The notes beneath the pieces were generated by a model, which was not told where the DNA came from, did not search any database, and worked only from the letters and a program-made list of their open reading frames with translations. Made by a program: the position numbers and the translations under genes. A DNA stretch of 64,000 nucleotides from Prevotella sp. (GTDB taxonomy: Bacteria > Bacteroidota > Bacteroidia > Bacteroidales > Bacteroidaceae). This document shows, one piece after another, positions 1-8,984 of this stretch (its first letter is position 1; every line of letters starts with the position of its first letter). The stretch lies in NCBI GenBank assembly GCA_017460515.1, contig JAFUAY010000033.1:35108-99107 (forward strand), written 5' to 3'.

Positions 1-1
1 A

Positions 2-1993
2 GCTGGCTCTTTTGCCAACTATGTAGGCTTCCACGAGCAATTGCAGAAAGACGGAAAGGTGGGCTTCAACGATGAAATGCATAATGTAGGCGAGGCTTTC
101 ATCGGACTTGAATATGGTATGACAAAGGGTATCTGGTGGGGCTTTGATAGTCGTGCGCGTGGCGAGTTTTGTGATATCAGTCGCAAGGGTTCCCGTCTGG
201 CCTATACCGAGAATCGTGGTAAATGGACGGCAGCCTGCGTCTATCGTAACGACAATACTGGTGCGGTCAAGGCATTCATGGGCTGTTCAGAGCGTCAGGC
301 CAATACGACGAGCTATCAGTTTGTGTCACTCGATGATGTGGTCTATTATGACGGCAAGGGTCCGTTGCGCGAGTTGCGCATAGAGATTCCCGGAGGTGAT
401 GCAGGTACTTATCAGACCGAGAAACATCGTAATGCAGAACGTGTGATTGACGTTACCTGGGGTGAGGATGTGGCACCTGGTATTATCAATGGTGACTATG
501 TCATCATGAACAAGTATAGCAAGCAGGTAGTGGCAGAGGTGTCAGGCGATATCCGCATGGCCCGCTATTCGCAGGATAAGAGTCAGCAATGGACCATCAA
601 GCCTGTCAGCGATAGGGTAGGCGGCGATTTCAGTTTCTATGACATCATCTCCCTGAATGACAGTAAGCGTATCAATGTGCTGAACCATTCTTTGGAGTCT
701 GGGGCTAACCTGATGCCTTATGATGCTGGTGGTGATATCAACGAACAGTGGTATCTGGAATATGCTGGCGACGGGTGCTATTTCATCCGCAACCGCGAGT
801 CGGCTCTTTACCTGTCGGCTGCTGAGCGTAGTCTGACGAAAGACAATATCAATATCTATCAGGCACGTCATCTGACGGGCTTGCAGGAGTCACGTCAACT
901 GTGGCGTATCATTCCTGTCGACGCAGAGTGTGAGACTTTCGCACCAGAGGTTCCGAAGGGACTGGTGGCAACCTCTCAGGCTGCTTCTGTCCGCCTGCAG
1001 TGGGATGCCAATACGGAAGCAGACCTTGAAGGCTACATGATTCTGCGTGCCGATGTCCAGACGGGTAAGTGGAATATGATTGCCCGCAAGGTGAAGACAG
1101 CCTATTTCATTGATAACACCTGTCTGCAGGGACATACTTATCAGTATAAGATCAAGGCTATCGACCGCAGTGACAACCAGTCGGATTGCTGTGAGGCTGT
1201 TGAGGCTGCTCCTGTGGGCAACCGTTCGCTTATAGCCCGTTGGCAACTGGAGGGTAATGCCTATGATTCTACACAGAATATGCTGGATGCAGTCGTTGGT
1301 GGTGCTGAAGGCTACTCAGAGGGACACACATCGGGTGAGAAGTCGTTCACATTGACTGGTTCCGGCAGTTATCTGCAGCTTCCTTACGAGATAGCCCACA
1401 CTGATGAACTGACAATCGCCATGTGGGTGAACTGGCAGGATTATAACACGCGTACCTGGCAGCGTATCTTTGATTTCGGCTATGATACCAATCACTATAT
1501 GTTCCTCACGCCCAATGCAGGCAGTTGTATGCGCTTTGCCATCAAGAACGGTGCTGATGAACAACAGCTGGATTGTCCGTCAAAGCTTTCAGCCTATGTA
1601 TGGAAACACGTCGCAGTGACTTTTGCCAAGAACAAAGTGGCTATCTATGTTGATGGCGCCGAGGTCGCTTCTACCGCAGGCATCACTATCAGTCCCAAGG
1701 AGTTACATCCGCTGCTGAACTACATCGGACGCAGTCAGTTCTATTCCGATCCTTATTTCAAGGGCTATGTTGATGATATCTGCATCTTCAACTATGCGCT
1801 GAATGCTGATGAGGTGATGGAACTGAAGGGCGGTACGATTCCTTCAGGCATCAGTCAGCCAGCTGTTGATTTGGACAGTGAGCCCACCGTTGTCTATGGT
1901 CTGGACGGTAAGAAGCGTACAGCCTTGCAGCAGGGGTTGAACATCGTTTCAAAGCCTGTTAGCGGCAGTGCTGTGAAGGTCATCAAGAAATAA
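2..1993 (+). CDS. C-terminal part of a secreted glycan-active multidomain protein (5' end outside window)
   Basis: The reading frame is open from the first bases, so the gene starts upstream of the window. The first ~130 residues contain a GIWWGFDSRARGEF segment that looks like the end of a (beta/alpha)8 glycoside hydrolase catalytic domain. This assignment is tentative, because the catalytic part is mostly missing. Then follow a ricin-type beta-trefoil (two QW-containing repeats, about residues 150-300), a fibronectin type III module (about 310-400) and a LamG/concanavalin-like domain (about 410-600, with AMWVNW and YVDDICIFNYAL). The last ~40 residues (VYGLDGKK ... GLNIV ... KVIKK) resemble the C-terminal sorting tail common in Prevotella secreted proteins, which suggests export through a type IX-like route. 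The substrate cannot be told. A hairpin terminator follows the stop. Confidence 0.75.
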   Translation, partial: AGSFANYVGFHEQLQKDGKVGFNDEMHNVGEAFIGLEYGMTKGIWWGFDSRARGEFCDISRKGSRLAYTENRGKWTAACVYRNDNTGAVKAFMGCSERQANTTSYQFVSLDDVVYYDGKGPLRELRIEIPGGDAGTYQTEKHRNAERVIDVTWGEDVAPGIINGDYVIMNKYSKQVVAEVSGDIRMARYSQDKSQQWTIKPVSDRVGGDFSFYDIISLNDSKRINVLNHSLESGANLMPYDAGGDINEQWYLEYAGDGCYFIRNRESALYLSAAERSLTKDNINIYQARHLTGLQESRQLWRIIPVDAECETFAPEVPKGLVATSQAASVRLQWDANTEADLEGYMILRADVQTGKWNMIARKVKTAYFIDNTCLQGHTYQYKIKAIDRSDNQSDCCEAVEAAPVGNRSLIARWQLEGNAYDSTQNMLDAVVGGAEGYSEGHTSGEKSFTLTGSGSYLQLPYEIAHTDELTIAMWVNWQDYNTRTWQRIFDFGYDTNHYMFLTPNAGSCMRFAIKNGADEQQLDCPSKLSAYVWKHVAVTFAKNKVAIYVDGAEVASTAGITISPKELHPLLNYIGRSQFYSDPYFKGYVDDICIFNYALNADEVMELKGGTIPSGISQPAVDLDSEPTVVYGLDGKKRTALQQGLNIVSKPVSGSAVKVIKK

Positions 1994-2013
1994 GCAATAA
2001 ACGAAGCAAATGA

Positions 2014-2048
2014 AAAGCGCCGGGTTGATTGATTCAACTCGGCGCTTT
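2014..2048. terminator. Bidirectional hairpin terminator between convergent genes
   Basis: A 15-bp stem (AAAGCGCCGGGTTGA paired with TCAACTCGGCGCTTT, one G-U pair) around a short TTGAT loop lies 20 bp after the stop of the upstream gene and 29 bp from the stop of the convergent ROK kinase gene. A/T runs flank both sides, so it can serve both strands. Confidence 0.8.
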
Positions 2049-2076
2049 GTTCTATTGTATGAAATTCTGTAATGAA

Positions 2077-3060
2077 TTACTGAATCTCCCAACCAACGGC
2101 ACTGGCTCCCAGCACAGCAGCTGAGGCGCCATCGAGTCCGCTAATCAGGAACTGTGCCTTACCGCGGAAGATGGGCATCACATGAGCATCGTATGCCTCA
2201 CGGATTGGCTTCATAATCAGTTCACCAGCCTTTACCATTCCTCCGAAGAATATGTATGCCTCTGGCGATGAGAATGCCGTGAAGTCAGCACAGGCCTCGC
2301 CCAGCATCTTGCCTGTAAAATCATAGATCTCCTTTGCCAGTTCGTCCCCCTTGCCTGCGGCAATCGATACGTCGAGTGAGGTGATATCCTCAGGATTCAT
2401 TTCGCGTAGCAGAGAGGGGCGGGTAGTGGTGGCGAGCAACTCACGTGCAGTACGGGCTACTCCGGTAGCGGAACAATAGGCTTCCAAACAGCCGGTACGT
2501 CCGCAACCGCAGGTGCGTCCTTCAGCACCGCGCACCATCGTGACGTGACCCAGTTCTCCGGCAAAGCCGTCGCTGCCATAGAGCAATTGCCCGTTGACCA
2601 CAATACCTGAACCTACACCTGTACCCAGTGTGATGACGATGAAGTTCTTCATGCCGCGTGCTACACCATAGACCATCTCGCCCAGTGCGGCAGCATTGGC
2701 ATCGTTGGTCATGGCTACGGGAACACCCAGACGGTCACTGAACATCTGTGCCAGCGGAACAATCGTCTTGTGAGCCCAGGGCAGGTTGGGTGCCATCTCA
2801 ATGGTTCCTTTATAGTAATTGGCATTAGGTGCGCCAATACCCATGGCTTTGATGGTCTCTATGCCTCCCACTTGTTCGATGATGGGCTGCAGTGCCTCGA
2901 TGCAAGCATCCACATATGCCTCTGCCGTTTGGAATCCACCAGTCTTGATGGCTGTTGTCGCCTTGATGTCTCCGCGTGAGTCCACAATGCCGAAGACGGA
3001 GTTCGTTCCTCCTAAATCCAAGCCAATTACGTATGGCTTTAAGGTCTGTTGTACGTTCAT
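2077..3060 (-). CDS. ROK-family sugar kinase (glucokinase-like)
   Basis: A 327-residue cytoplasmic kinase, probably phosphorylating glucose or a related hexose with ATP. The ROK signatures are visible: the phosphate-binding loop DLGGTN at residues 15-20, the catalytic Asp in TNDANAAALGE (Asp120), the second glycine-rich loop ITLGTGVGSG (143-152), and the zinc motif with His172 followed by CGCGRTGCLE (Cys184, Cys186, Cys191). Length is normal for the family. There is no N-terminal helix-turn-helix, so this is a kinase and not an NagC/XylR-type repressor. A -7 element (TATCTTTG) lies about 60 bp upstream of the start. Substrate (glucose, N-acetylmannosamine, fructose) cannot be decided from sequence; glucokinase is the best guess. 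Confidence 0.88.
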   Translation of the reverse strand: MNVQQTLKPYVIGLDLGGTNSVFGIVDSRGDIKATTAIKTGGFQTAEAYVDACIEALQPIIEQVGGIETIKAMGIGAPNANYYKGTIEMAPNLPWAHKTIVPLAQMFSDRLGVPVAMTNDANAAALGEMVYGVARGMKNFIVITLGTGVGSGIVVNGQLLYGSDGFAGELGHVTMVRGAEGRTCGCGRTGCLEAYCSATGVARTARELLATTTRPSLLREMNPEDITSLDVSIAAGKGDELAKEIYDFTGKMLGEACADFTAFSSPEAYIFFGGMVKAGELIMKPIREAYDAHVMPIFRGKAQFLISGLDGASAAVLGASAVGWEIQ

Positions 3061-3121
3061 AATGATGATATGTTTAGGTAATTATTATAATGGTGTCAAT
3101 CATTGAAGTGAAAAACTTTGG

Positions 3122-3129
3122 CAAAGATA
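3122..3129 (-). promoter_or_regulatory. -7 promoter element for the ROK kinase gene
   Basis: On the minus strand the sequence reads TATCTTTG, matching the Bacteroidetes -7 consensus TANNTTTG. No convincing TTTG -33 box sits 19-21 bp upstream. The implied leader is about 55 nt. Confidence 0.5.
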
Positions 3130-3193
3130 GTAGAAAAAAATGACAGATGGGAATTTTTTTTCGTTTTTCCTCTTTTTTTTCAGATATATTTTG

Positions 3194-3201
3194 TATCTTT
3201 G
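3194..3201 (+). promoter_or_regulatory. -7 promoter element for the cytidylate-kinase-like gene
   Basis: TATCTTTG matches TANNTTTG and stands about 74 bp before the start codon of the downstream gene. The upstream region is a T-rich run without a clear -33 box. Confidence 0.5.
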
Positions 3202-3274
3202 CCATCGAGGATGGTGATAATACGCCATCAGAGCGAAAAAGAATAGTATTAACCTTTAGACCTAATAAACGCTT

Positions 3275-3895
3275 ATGAACAAGGAGGATAGATTTGTTAT
3301 TACCATCAGCCGCCAGTTTGGAACAGGCGGTCATGAGATTGGTGCTGAGTTGGCACGCCGTCTGGGTGTAAAGTTGCTTGACAAGCAGATCCTGAACGAA
3401 GTGGCCTGCAGATACCATGTTGTAGAAGAGGCTATGGAGAAGCTGGAAGCCCGCAATCCGCTGTGGCGCGATGACTTCACAGACTTCTACCGTCAGTATA
3501 TGGCGGGAGCCGAGTACAACGGACAGGAGCAGGATATCACTTCCCATCAACTGTTTGAAGCCCAAGCTGAAGTCATCCGTAAGATTGCCAAAGAGGAGTC
3601 GTGCGTGATTGTTGGCCGTTGTGGATTCCACATCTTCCGCAATCATCCCAACTGTCTCAAGATTTTCGTCCATGCTGATGATGACTGCCGTAAGCGCCGC
3701 ATAGGACGTAAGTATGACATTCCTGAGAGTGATGCCCTTGCCATGATTGTTGACAACGACTATTCGCGTGAGCTCTACACGAAGACCTATACGGGTAGCG
3801 AATGGCAGGATGCACGTAACTACGACCTCTGCCTGAACGTAAAGAAGTTCGGTGTCAACGGTGCCGTCGATTTCATCATGCAGAGCATCATGTAA
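3275..3895 (+). CDS. Cytidylate kinase-like family protein
   Basis: A 206-residue cytoplasmic protein of the cytidylate-kinase-like family (Cytidylate_kin2). The N-terminus ITISRQFGTGGHEIGAELA holds the phosphate-binding loop, and the later CVIVGRCGFHIF and RKRRIGRKYDI segments fit the kinase fold with its arginine-rich lid. True CMP kinase (Cmk) of Bacteroidales is longer and starts differently, so this is a paralogue; its nucleotide substrate is not known. It is a single-gene unit with its own -7 element and a strong hairpin after the stop. Confidence 0.85.
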   Translation: MNKEDRFVITISRQFGTGGHEIGAELARRLGVKLLDKQILNEVACRYHVVEEAMEKLEARNPLWRDDFTDFYRQYMAGAEYNGQEQDITSHQLFEAQAEVIRKIAKEESCVIVGRCGFHIFRNHPNCLKIFVHADDDCRKRRIGRKYDIPESDALAMIVDNDYSRELYTKTYTGSEWQDARNYDLCLNVKKFGVNGAVDFIMQSIM

Positions 3896-3902
3896 TAAAA
3901 AA

Positions 3903-3940
3903 ATAGGGAGTTAAAGATCTGTCGGTCTTTGACTCCCTAT
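3903..3940 (+). terminator. Hairpin terminator after the cytidylate-kinase-like gene
   Basis: ATAGGGAGTTAAAGA pairs with TCTTTGACTCCCTAT (one G-U pair) around an 8-nt loop, directly after an A-run that follows the stop. It is followed by only a short T-containing stretch. Confidence 0.7.
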
Positions 3941-3946
3941 GTTCTT

Positions 3947-3984
3947 AAGAGAAGAGTTATTGCTCAGCAACTGGCTCTTCTCTT
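3947..3984 (-). terminator. Hairpin at the 3' end of the OB-fold gene 3989-5290
   Basis: AAGAGAAGAG and CTCTTCTCTT form a 10-bp stem with an 18-nt loop. It lies immediately downstream of the minus-strand stop at 3989. The loop is long and the U-tract weak on that strand, so efficiency is uncertain. Confidence 0.4.
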
Positions 3985-3988
3985 CTTT

Positions 3989-5290
3989 TTAGTTGGTTTT
4001 CTTGATGAATACCAGGTAGTTGTCTTTTGCAACCTCTGGGGTGACAGTATCATTCTTGACATACTTCTGCAACTTACCATAGATAATGACCTCGTCACCT
4101 TCCTGAACCTTATTGTCAACGGTAAAGTCGCCGCCTTCAAAATACTTGCCGCGGAACACGGTGAGCTCGTCGGTAGCGCCTTCATCAACGATGGTGTAGT
4201 CGATGTTCTTATACCTCGTGATGCCTTCGTCTGTGGTCTTGACAGTCTTCACCTTACCCTTGATATACCAGAATTTCTCTGTTGTGGCATTATCTGACAG
4301 TTGGCTGATAGCAGTCAGCGCTTCGGCAACACTCTTCGGAGCATCCAGTGTTCCGATGGTCTCAGGCTCTTGTGTGGGCTCAGTCGTAGGATCATTTCCT
4401 TCTTCGGGAGCAATGCCGTTGATAGAGACGATGTAGCAGCCCTGGGTGAACTCAGGCGTGTTGCCCTTAAAGTTAACGAGCTTACCGCAGATGACCACTG
4501 AGTCACCTACATGCAAGAGGTTCTCGTCAGTGACATTCTCGCCCTTGAAGCTCTTGGCGCGATAAACGGTGAGCACATCGCCGCCTTCCTTCTTGTCGGC
4601 AATCTTGAAAGTGGCATTGCCGTATGTTGTTGATACTTCAGTCAGCTCGGTAATGTAACCAGTAGCGTAAACATCAGTGGTTGTGCCCACTTCTCCTACT
4701 TCCTTACACATTGCCAGTGCAGCGGCTACGTTGTAGGGAGAAGCAAGTGTTCCGTCGCCCTTCGGTAGGATTATATCGTCCTTTGTCTGTCCATTGATGG
4801 AGTAGATTTCACTGCCTTCTACAATTTCTGCGGTTCCCTCGTAGAGACCAATTTTGCCGTAGACTACGATGGTATCGCCATAATCGATTTCCTCGTTGGA
4901 TACGAACCCTGCTCCTGCGAAGGAATATCCTTTGTAGACTTTCATCGCATTGTTGAGGGTGCTGTTGTCACCGAGGGTGTAGGTGCGCTGACCAGTTTGT
5001 GGAAAGATAGCACTTCGACCTATTACAACGCCTTTTACGTAGACAGGTCCAATCTGCTGCGAGCCTTCAAGCGTGCTACCAACCTTCAGAGCTGCAGCCA
5101 CATTGTAAGGATTTTCTACTGTACCTTCTCCGGCAGCACCTTCTTGCATGTCGACAAATTTCAGACTGTCAATGGAGTTCAGCAGATACATAGTGTGACT
5201 TCCCCCTTTTCCATAGATATGGAAAGAATACTGTGCCTGCATAGCAGTAGCCAGTAGGCAGAGAATTGAAATGAGTAAACTTTTTTTCAT
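3989..5290 (-). CDS. Secreted protein with three YhcR-type OB-fold repeats
   Basis: A 433-residue exported protein: signal peptide 1-19 (ends AMQAQ), then a short module (FHIYGKGGSHTMYLLNSIDSLKF) that resembles the start of two other secreted proteins in this window. Three OB-fold units of the YhcR-like type follow (about residues 55-165, 175-295 and 315-430). Each starts G-T-(L/V)-x-x-P-x-(N/S)-V-A-x-A-L and ends in a (Y/F)-(I/V)-(V/F)-(S/I)-I strand. The units alternate between two subtypes, one with TPEFTQGCYIVSING and one with KNIDYTIVDEGA. YhcR-like OB-folds are known from extracellular nucleases, where they are thought to bind nucleic acid; no nuclease domain is present here. It has its own promoter and is separated by a terminator from the related genes upstream. 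Function is inferred only as ligand binding at the cell surface or periplasm. Confidence 0.7.
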   Translation of the reverse strand: MKKSLLISILCLLATAMQAQYSFHIYGKGGSHTMYLLNSIDSLKFVDMQEGAAGEGTVENPYNVAAALKVGSTLEGSQQIGPVYVKGVVIGRSAIFPQTGQRTYTLGDNSTLNNAMKVYKGYSFAGAGFVSNEEIDYGDTIVVYGKIGLYEGTAEIVEGSEIYSINGQTKDDIILPKGDGTLASPYNVAAALAMCKEVGEVGTTTDVYATGYITELTEVSTTYGNATFKIADKKEGGDVLTVYRAKSFKGENVTDENLLHVGDSVVICGKLVNFKGNTPEFTQGCYIVSINGIAPEEGNDPTTEPTQEPETIGTLDAPKSVAEALTAISQLSDNATTEKFWYIKGKVKTVKTTDEGITRYKNIDYTIVDEGATDELTVFRGKYFEGGDFTVDNKVQEGDEVIIYGKLQKYVKNDTVTPEVAKDNYLVFIKKTN

Positions 5291-5327
5291 AGTTGTTTTG
5301 TTTTTTCGTTGTTATTAAAGTTGTTGG

Positions 5328-5359
5328 CAAAGTTACAATGTTTTTTCCATATTGCCAAA
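5328..5359 (-). promoter_or_regulatory. Promoter of the OB-fold gene 3989-5290
   Basis: On the minus strand TTTG, a 20-bp spacer and TAACTTTG match the Bacteroidetes vegetative promoter. The -7 box is about 38 bp upstream of the start codon. Confidence 0.75.
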
Positions 5360-5401
5360 CGATTTCCACATTATTATTAATATGTACGCGTGAAGGTAAA
5401 G

Positions 5402-5437
5402 AAAAACCGCAACATCCTGTTGGGTGTTGCGGCTTTT
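5402..5437 (-). terminator. Terminator of the receptor/OB-fold operon
   Basis: GCCGCAACA pairs with TGTTGCGGT around a ~10-nt loop, followed on the minus strand by TTTTTC. It lies 20 bp after the stop of the gene at 5458 and ends the transcription unit that starts at 11.6 kb. Confidence 0.8.
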
Positions 5438-5457
5438 CGTCAGTCTATAAGTTATGA

Positions 5458-7305
5458 TTACTCAGCGTATGTGATAACCATTTGCTTAATTCGAAGTTGA
5501 TTCTTTGAATTCGCTTCATTGTAATTAGTTATCTTAATATCAGCTGAATTCAAGCCGGAAAAAGAAACCTTCGTATCACTTTCTTTTGAAATGTTTACTT
5601 TTGTGCTACCTCCTTCTGCGAAAGCGCCGTCACTACCATTATACTTGTCTGAAGAAGAGGGATCAGTAGTGGTTATCTCTATTTTTGTTATATTCTTAGA
5701 GGCTTTAATTGTAACTGTATTATTTGCATATACTCTCACAGATGCATAATCTCCGTCATAATATGCAGGAACAGTGCTGCCGGTATTTTTATCAAAATAA
5801 ATTTTTGTGCCATCGACAAGGGTCGTGGATGTTGCATTACCTTTTGCAAATCCAAATTCTGCCGCATTAATGGTAAGGGTATTACCGCTAACGGTTCCTG
5901 TTCCTGTTACATCGGTTGTCTCATCTCCGCCTTCACCTCCTTCGTTACCGCCTTCGCCACTGGTGTCTCCATTTACTTCAGCACCTGGCTTTAACAGTAG
6001 AGGCAGTCCGTCACCGCTATCAGTAGCAGTAAATTCGTTATATTTTGCTACATACTGAATTGTCATGCCTGTTCCTGCATTCTTGATTGTAGCGGTTCCG
6101 TCACTTGTTGTTGATACAGTCCATACAAAGTTAGATTCAGGCATGGTTGCTGATACTTGGAAACTCTTATGTTGTCCATCCATATAGTAGTAACGGCCTG
6201 AAGCGTCCTGAAGGGTAAATCCACCCTCAGTTGCTGTAAAGGTGAAGAGGTTAGCCTCGTCATTATCCAGCTTGTTTTCTGTAATCTTGGCGTCTGCAAA
6301 GAGCATATAACCATAGTCTTTGTCAGATGCAACTGGCGTACCTACTTTATATGTTCCATTCTGATTGTAGATAAACAGATACTGTCCAGCCTCAAAATCT
6401 GATGGTGCCGGTGGGTTGGGGGTGTCGCCACCGCCATTGAGCACAACAACATAGCTGCCAGTAACCTCTGGGGTAGTGTTGCCATCTTTCACGTACTTCT
6501 GCAGTTTACCAAGGATGATCACCTCATCGTCTACTTTTACCTTGTTGTCAACAGTGAAGTCGGCATTGTCAAGATACTTTCCGCGGAATACTTTCAGTTC
6601 GTTGGTACCATCGTCAGTGATGATGTAGTCGATGTTCTTGTATTGGGTGATGTTAGCATCGGTAGTGATGACCTGCTTTACTTTACCTTTGATATACCAA
6701 GACTCCTCAGTGTCTTTGTTCTCCGTTTCAAGTGCGTTGATAGCAGCCAGAGCCTCAGCAACGGTCTTTGGAGCATCCTTCGTACCTACGGTTTCTGGTT
6801 CGGGTCCGGGTTCGTCGCCACCGCCCTTACCGTTGATAGAAACGATGTAGCAACCCTGAGTGAACTCAGGCGTATTGTTCTTGAAGTTCACGAGCTTACC
6901 GCAGATAACCACTGAGTCGCCTACATGCAGGAGGCTCTCGTCAGTGATGTTCTCGCCCTTGAAGCCCTTGGCGCGATAAACGGTGAGTGCATCACCACCT
7001 TCCTTCTTGTCGGCAATCTTGAAGGTGGCATTGCCGTACTGTGCTGATACTTCAGTCAGTTCGGTGATATAACCGGTGGCATACACATCCTCTGTTGTTC
7101 CAGTTTCACCCACTTCTTCACACTTGGCCAAAGCAGCGGCCACGTTGAAGGGAGAGGCGAGTGTACCTTCACCCTGGGGATCCACCTTTGTGTCGGTGCC
7201 CAGATATTTGTAGGGATTGTTGTATGGCTCTGGCACATCCTCGCAAGAGGTGAATGTGCAGGCTGCGATGGCTACGGCCATCATGCTTAAAAATAGCTTT
7301 TTCAT
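5458..7305 (-). CDS. Surface lipoprotein with two OB-fold repeats and C-terminal beta domains
   Basis: A 615-residue lipoprotein: signal peptide with lipobox Cys at about residue 21 (TFTSCEDVPE). The acidic residues after the Cys resemble a Bacteroidetes lipoprotein export signal, so surface exposure is likely. Two YhcR-type OB-folds (about residues 45-165 and 175-295) are very close to those of its neighbours. They are followed by a region with ricin/lipocalin-like strand pattern (about 300-450, GQYLFIYNQNGTYKVG ... LFTFTATEGGFTLQD) and, after a Gly/Glu-rich linker, a C-terminal beta-sandwich-like domain (about 480-615, TGTGTVSGNTLTIN). It lies 34 bp downstream of the DUF5689 gene in the same operon as the TonB-dependent receptor. 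Likely a co-receptor that presents a ligand to that receptor; the ligand is unknown. Confidence 0.65.
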   Translation of the reverse strand: MKKLFLSMMAVAIAACTFTSCEDVPEPYNNPYKYLGTDTKVDPQGEGTLASPFNVAAALAKCEEVGETGTTEDVYATGYITELTEVSAQYGNATFKIADKKEGGDALTVYRAKGFKGENITDESLLHVGDSVVICGKLVNFKNNTPEFTQGCYIVSINGKGGGDEPGPEPETVGTKDAPKTVAEALAAINALETENKDTEESWYIKGKVKQVITTDANITQYKNIDYIITDDGTNELKVFRGKYLDNADFTVDNKVKVDDEVIILGKLQKYVKDGNTTPEVTGSYVVVLNGGGDTPNPPAPSDFEAGQYLFIYNQNGTYKVGTPVASDKDYGYMLFADAKITENKLDNDEANLFTFTATEGGFTLQDASGRYYYMDGQHKSFQVSATMPESNFVWTVSTTSDGTATIKNAGTGMTIQYVAKYNEFTATDSGDGLPLLLKPGAEVNGDTSGEGGNEGGEGGDETTDVTGTGTVSGNTLTINAAEFGFAKGNATSTTLVDGTKIYFDKNTGSTVPAYYDGDYASVRVYANNTVTIKASKNITKIEITTTDPSSSDKYNGSDGAFAEGGSTKVNISKESDTKVSFSGLNSADIKITNYNEANSKNQLRIKQMVITYAE

Positions 7306-7339
7306 ATACTTTTGTTTTTATTGTTCGGTTGGATAGTAA

Positions 7340-8965
7340 CTATTCAATACTGATAAGTTTGCTGTTGGTGATTTCAGGTACAGGAGTTGCCGTACCGTCT
7401 TTCACGTATCTCTGCAGATTACCATAGACAATGACTTCCTTGTCGACGGTTACCTTGTTGTCAACGGTGAAGTCAGCTCCGTCGATATACTTGCCGCGGT
7501 ACACTTTCAGTTCGTTTTCGCCGTCATCAGTGATAATGTAGTCAATGTTCTTATATTTTGTGATATTATCGTCTGTGGTGATGACCTGCTTTACCTTACC
7601 CTTGACGAACCAAGACTCAGCAGAGTTCTCGTTGTCTTTATCGAGGGCAGCAATAGCAGCCAGTGCCTCAGCAACAGTCTTTGGAGCATCGGCAGAGCCT
7701 ACATCCTCAGTGGGAGCAGGTTCTTCACTACTTTGTCCGTTGACAGAAACGATGTAGCAGCCCTGTGTGAACTCAGGTGTTTTGCCTCCGTAGTTAATAA
7801 GTTGTCCACAAACGAGAACCTTGTCGCCCTTCTTCACGAAGTTCTTGTCGGTAATCTTTGCTTTGTCAGGACCTGCAGCGCGATATACTGTCAACTGGTT
7901 GGCGCCGTCCTTCGTATCAGAGATAACGAGAGAAATGTTGCCATAAGTAGAGTTATAATCGCCAACCTCTACAACATAGCCAGTAGCATAATACTCCTGA
8001 GCGGTTGCTGTTGTTCCAGCCTCAATACATTTTTCCAGTGCAGCAGCCACGTTGAAGGGATCTTCGAGTGTACCTGTTCCACTCGGATTGATAACTTTTG
8101 GCTCGTAGGTTGAGGCCACCACATCATCGATGCTGCGGATAATCACCTCCCACTGGTCGCGATAGCGCTTGAAGATACCCGTTACGTTCACCTTGCCCTG
8201 AGGCAGTTTCATAGCTGCGAAGTCAGCATAGCCGCTGTTGAACATCTGAACGGTGGGCTGTTCGGTGAAGTACCATGAGGTGTTGCCTCCATCGACAGCG
8301 TAGGTAGAGTTTTCATTGTAAACGATGTTGGCACGCTTAGCAAAGCTGTAGCCCTTGCTGAAGGTGACGCCCACCAGTACGCCCAGTCGTCCGGCGTCAG
8401 CATCCAGGTCGAACTTGCCCATTCCGCTTCCCAGTGAGAACGTATCGGCCTTCACTTCCAGTTTTCTGCCTGTATAGGCGAAGTGGTCTTGCCACTGGTG
8501 GCGGCTTATGTTGCCGATGCTCTGTGCACCGTCGGTATTGGTGTAGGGCACACCGATGGCGGGACATTTCTCGCTGTGACCGATATAGAGACCGTCAAGG
8601 TCTACCAGTATCTCTGTGCCAATGGGCAGAATACCGCTCATGCCGCCCTGTGCTACCTTGATGAAGATGGCATCGGTAGAGTCCTGAATGGTAATCTCAT
8701 TATAGAGGTTGCCCTGGATATCATTACCAGTGACCACACCCTTGATCTGGGTAGCCTTGTTGATCTGTGTGAAGATCTTTGCCGAGTCGGTACCAAAGTA
8801 AGCCTTGTACTTGGTCTTCAACTGCTTGATGGTGGTGAGGTTTGACTCAACGATCTTGTCATTGCCCCATGCATTGGTAGTCATCGGGTCATCCCAGTCT
8901 TTGTTCATGCAGGCGGTCATGGTGCTGCATACAAGTGCTAAAAGCAGATATTGTATTTTCTTCAT
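7340..8965 (-). CDS. DUF5689 lipoprotein with two extra OB-fold repeats
   Basis: The start was set at 8965 because AAGGAGG lies 8 nt upstream, one of the few Shine-Dalgarno sequences in the window; an alternative ATG at 8971 is too close to it. The 541-residue product has a lipoprotein signal (STMTACMNKDWDD, with acidic residues after Cys). A DUF5689-type region follows (about residues 25-290: TQIKGVVTGNDIQGNLYNEITIQD, GISRHQW-like, FKRYRDQWEVIIRSIDDV), itself an OB-fold family. Two YhcR-type OB-folds come after it (about 300-415 and 425-540). DUF5689 lipoproteins are typically encoded next to TonB-dependent receptors, as here, where the receptor gene ends 19 bp upstream. Role is inferred as the surface partner of the receptor. 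Confidence 0.75.
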   Translation of the reverse strand: MKKIQYLLLALVCSTMTACMNKDWDDPMTTNAWGNDKIVESNLTTIKQLKTKYKAYFGTDSAKIFTQINKATQIKGVVTGNDIQGNLYNEITIQDSTDAIFIKVAQGGMSGILPIGTEILVDLDGLYIGHSEKCPAIGVPYTNTDGAQSIGNISRHQWQDHFAYTGRKLEVKADTFSLGSGMGKFDLDADAGRLGVLVGVTFSKGYSFAKRANIVYNENSTYAVDGGNTSWYFTEQPTVQMFNSGYADFAAMKLPQGKVNVTGIFKRYRDQWEVIIRSIDDVVASTYEPKVINPSGTGTLEDPFNVAAALEKCIEAGTTATAQEYYATGYVVEVGDYNSTYGNISLVISDTKDGANQLTVYRAAGPDKAKITDKNFVKKGDKVLVCGQLINYGGKTPEFTQGCYIVSVNGQSSEEPAPTEDVGSADAPKTVAEALAAIAALDKDNENSAESWFVKGKVKQVITTDDNITKYKNIDYIITDDGENELKVYRGKYIDGADFTVDNKVTVDKEVIVYGNLQRYVKDGTATPVPEITNSKLISIE

Positions 8966-8984
8966 AATCATTTCCTCCTTACGT

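Noticed and set aside
4997-5257. Small plus-strand gene opposite the OB-fold gene
   Set aside because: No promoter and no homology features; antisense shadow.
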